6,825 nucleotides of DNA, taken from assembly GCA_027485405.1 (NCBI GenBank), contig JAIXRB010000087.1:1-6825 (forward strand), in the 5' to 3' direction. Below are positions 6,637 to 6,825 of this stretch, piece after piece. A model generated the notes under the pieces. It was not told the DNA's origin. It searched no databases and saw nothing but the letters and a program-made list of their open reading frames with translations. The translations under genes and the position numbers were made by a program. The stretch's first letter is position 1; each line of letters starts with the position of its first letter. Source of the DNA: Leptospiraceae bacterium (GTDB lineage Bacteria > Spirochaetota > Leptospiria > Leptospirales > Leptospiraceae).

Positions 6637-6825
6637 CTTCCTTTACGAATATTTTCTTTTGGCACGAATGATTTCTGATAATTCGATAGTTTCAAAAAAA
6701 ATGATTCATCGATGAAATACAATGGGCTTTTGTTTCTCGAAAATTTAGAAAGCGGCATAAAAATCGCAAAGCCTAAATCTCTAAATCCTTCTATAGGTAT
6801 CGTGGCCCGATGAAGACCTCGCGTA
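6633..6825 (-). CDS. C-terminal 63 residues of a truncated gene; possibly a phytanoyl-CoA-dioxygenase-like Fe(II)/2-oxoglutarate oxygenase
   Basis: Reading from base 6824 on the minus strand, one frame stays open for 63 codons and ends in a TGA that overlaps the SDR start as ATGA. Only the C-terminus is visible, because the gene continues past the right edge. It starts TRGLHRATIPIEGFRDLGFA. H5 followed by R15, about ten residues later and leading into a hydrophobic strand, resembles the distal His and the 2-oxoglutarate-binding Arg of PhyH-type oxygenases (H-x10-R). The other ligands (the HxD pair) would be outside the window, so this is a hypothesis. The last 30 residues are Lys/Phe/Ser-rich without a recognisable motif. 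The tight overlap and the same strand tie the gene to the SDR and the cytidylyltransferase, so a hydroxylating role on a sugar or sugar precursor would fit. That the coding frame is real is much better supported than the function. Confidence 0.6.
   Translation of the reverse strand, partial: TRGLHRATIPIEGFRDLGFAIFMPLSKFSRNKSPLYFIDESFFLKLSNYQKSFVPKENIRKGR
6637..6644 (-). promoter_or_regulatory. Purine-rich ribosome-binding tract before the SDR gene
   Basis: AAAGGAAG on the minus strand directly precedes the ATG at 6636. The GGA core is only 2 bases from that ATG but 8 bases from the in-frame TTG at 6630. The ATG is kept because it forms an ATGA overlap with the upstream stop, and the start choice changes the protein by only two residues. 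Confidence 0.4.

Overview
The window is an internal piece of a surface-polysaccharide (O-antigen or capsule type) biosynthesis cluster from a low-GC Gram-negative bacterium. Every supported gene lies on the minus strand, so transcription runs from the right edge to the left edge. AT-rich coding sequence, a CMP-KDO-synthetase relative, two kinds of glycosyltransferase and a large GT-B-like surface-carbohydrate protein together resemble the rfb loci of Leptospira. That taxonomic guess rests on recollection of such loci and is tentative (about 0.5); other low-GC Gram-negatives are possible.

Layout in transcription order: (1) 6633-6825, the C-terminal 63 residues of a protein that may be an Fe(II)/2-oxoglutarate (phytanoyl-CoA-dioxygenase-like) oxygenase; (2) 5887-6636, a classical short-chain dehydrogenase/reductase; (3) 5111-5890, a divergent KdsB-like cytidylyltransferase; (4) 3522-5096, a 524-residue surface-carbohydrate protein with a GT-B-like C-terminal half; (5) 2578-3525, a family-2 glycosyltransferase with C-terminal membrane segments; (6) 1836-2573, a class I SAM methyltransferase; (7) 680-1846, a GT4-type glycosyltransferase; (8) 1-678, the N-terminal 226 residues of a TylF/MycF-like methyltransferase, cut by the left edge.

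The eight genes are joined by 4-bp ATGA overlaps (three times), one 11-bp overlap, and gaps of 1, 4 and 14 bp. There is no intergenic stretch able to hold a promoter or terminator, so this looks like one polycistronic, partly translationally coupled transcript whose promoter and end both lie outside the window. I see no tRNA or rRNA, insertion sequence, CRISPR or attachment site.

Inferred division of labour: the first genes (oxygenase?, SDR, KdsB-like enzyme) would make and CMP-activate an unusual acidic or ulosonic-type sugar. The 524-residue protein, the GT2 and the GT4 would assemble the repeat unit at the cytoplasmic membrane, and the two methyltransferases would decorate it. The activation genes are visibly richer in GC than the 524-residue gene beside them, which suggests a mosaic locus. 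I found no evidence for a wholly new system. The most interesting parts are the altered cytidylyltransferase active site with its SDR/oxygenase neighbours, and the uncharacterised 524-residue protein.
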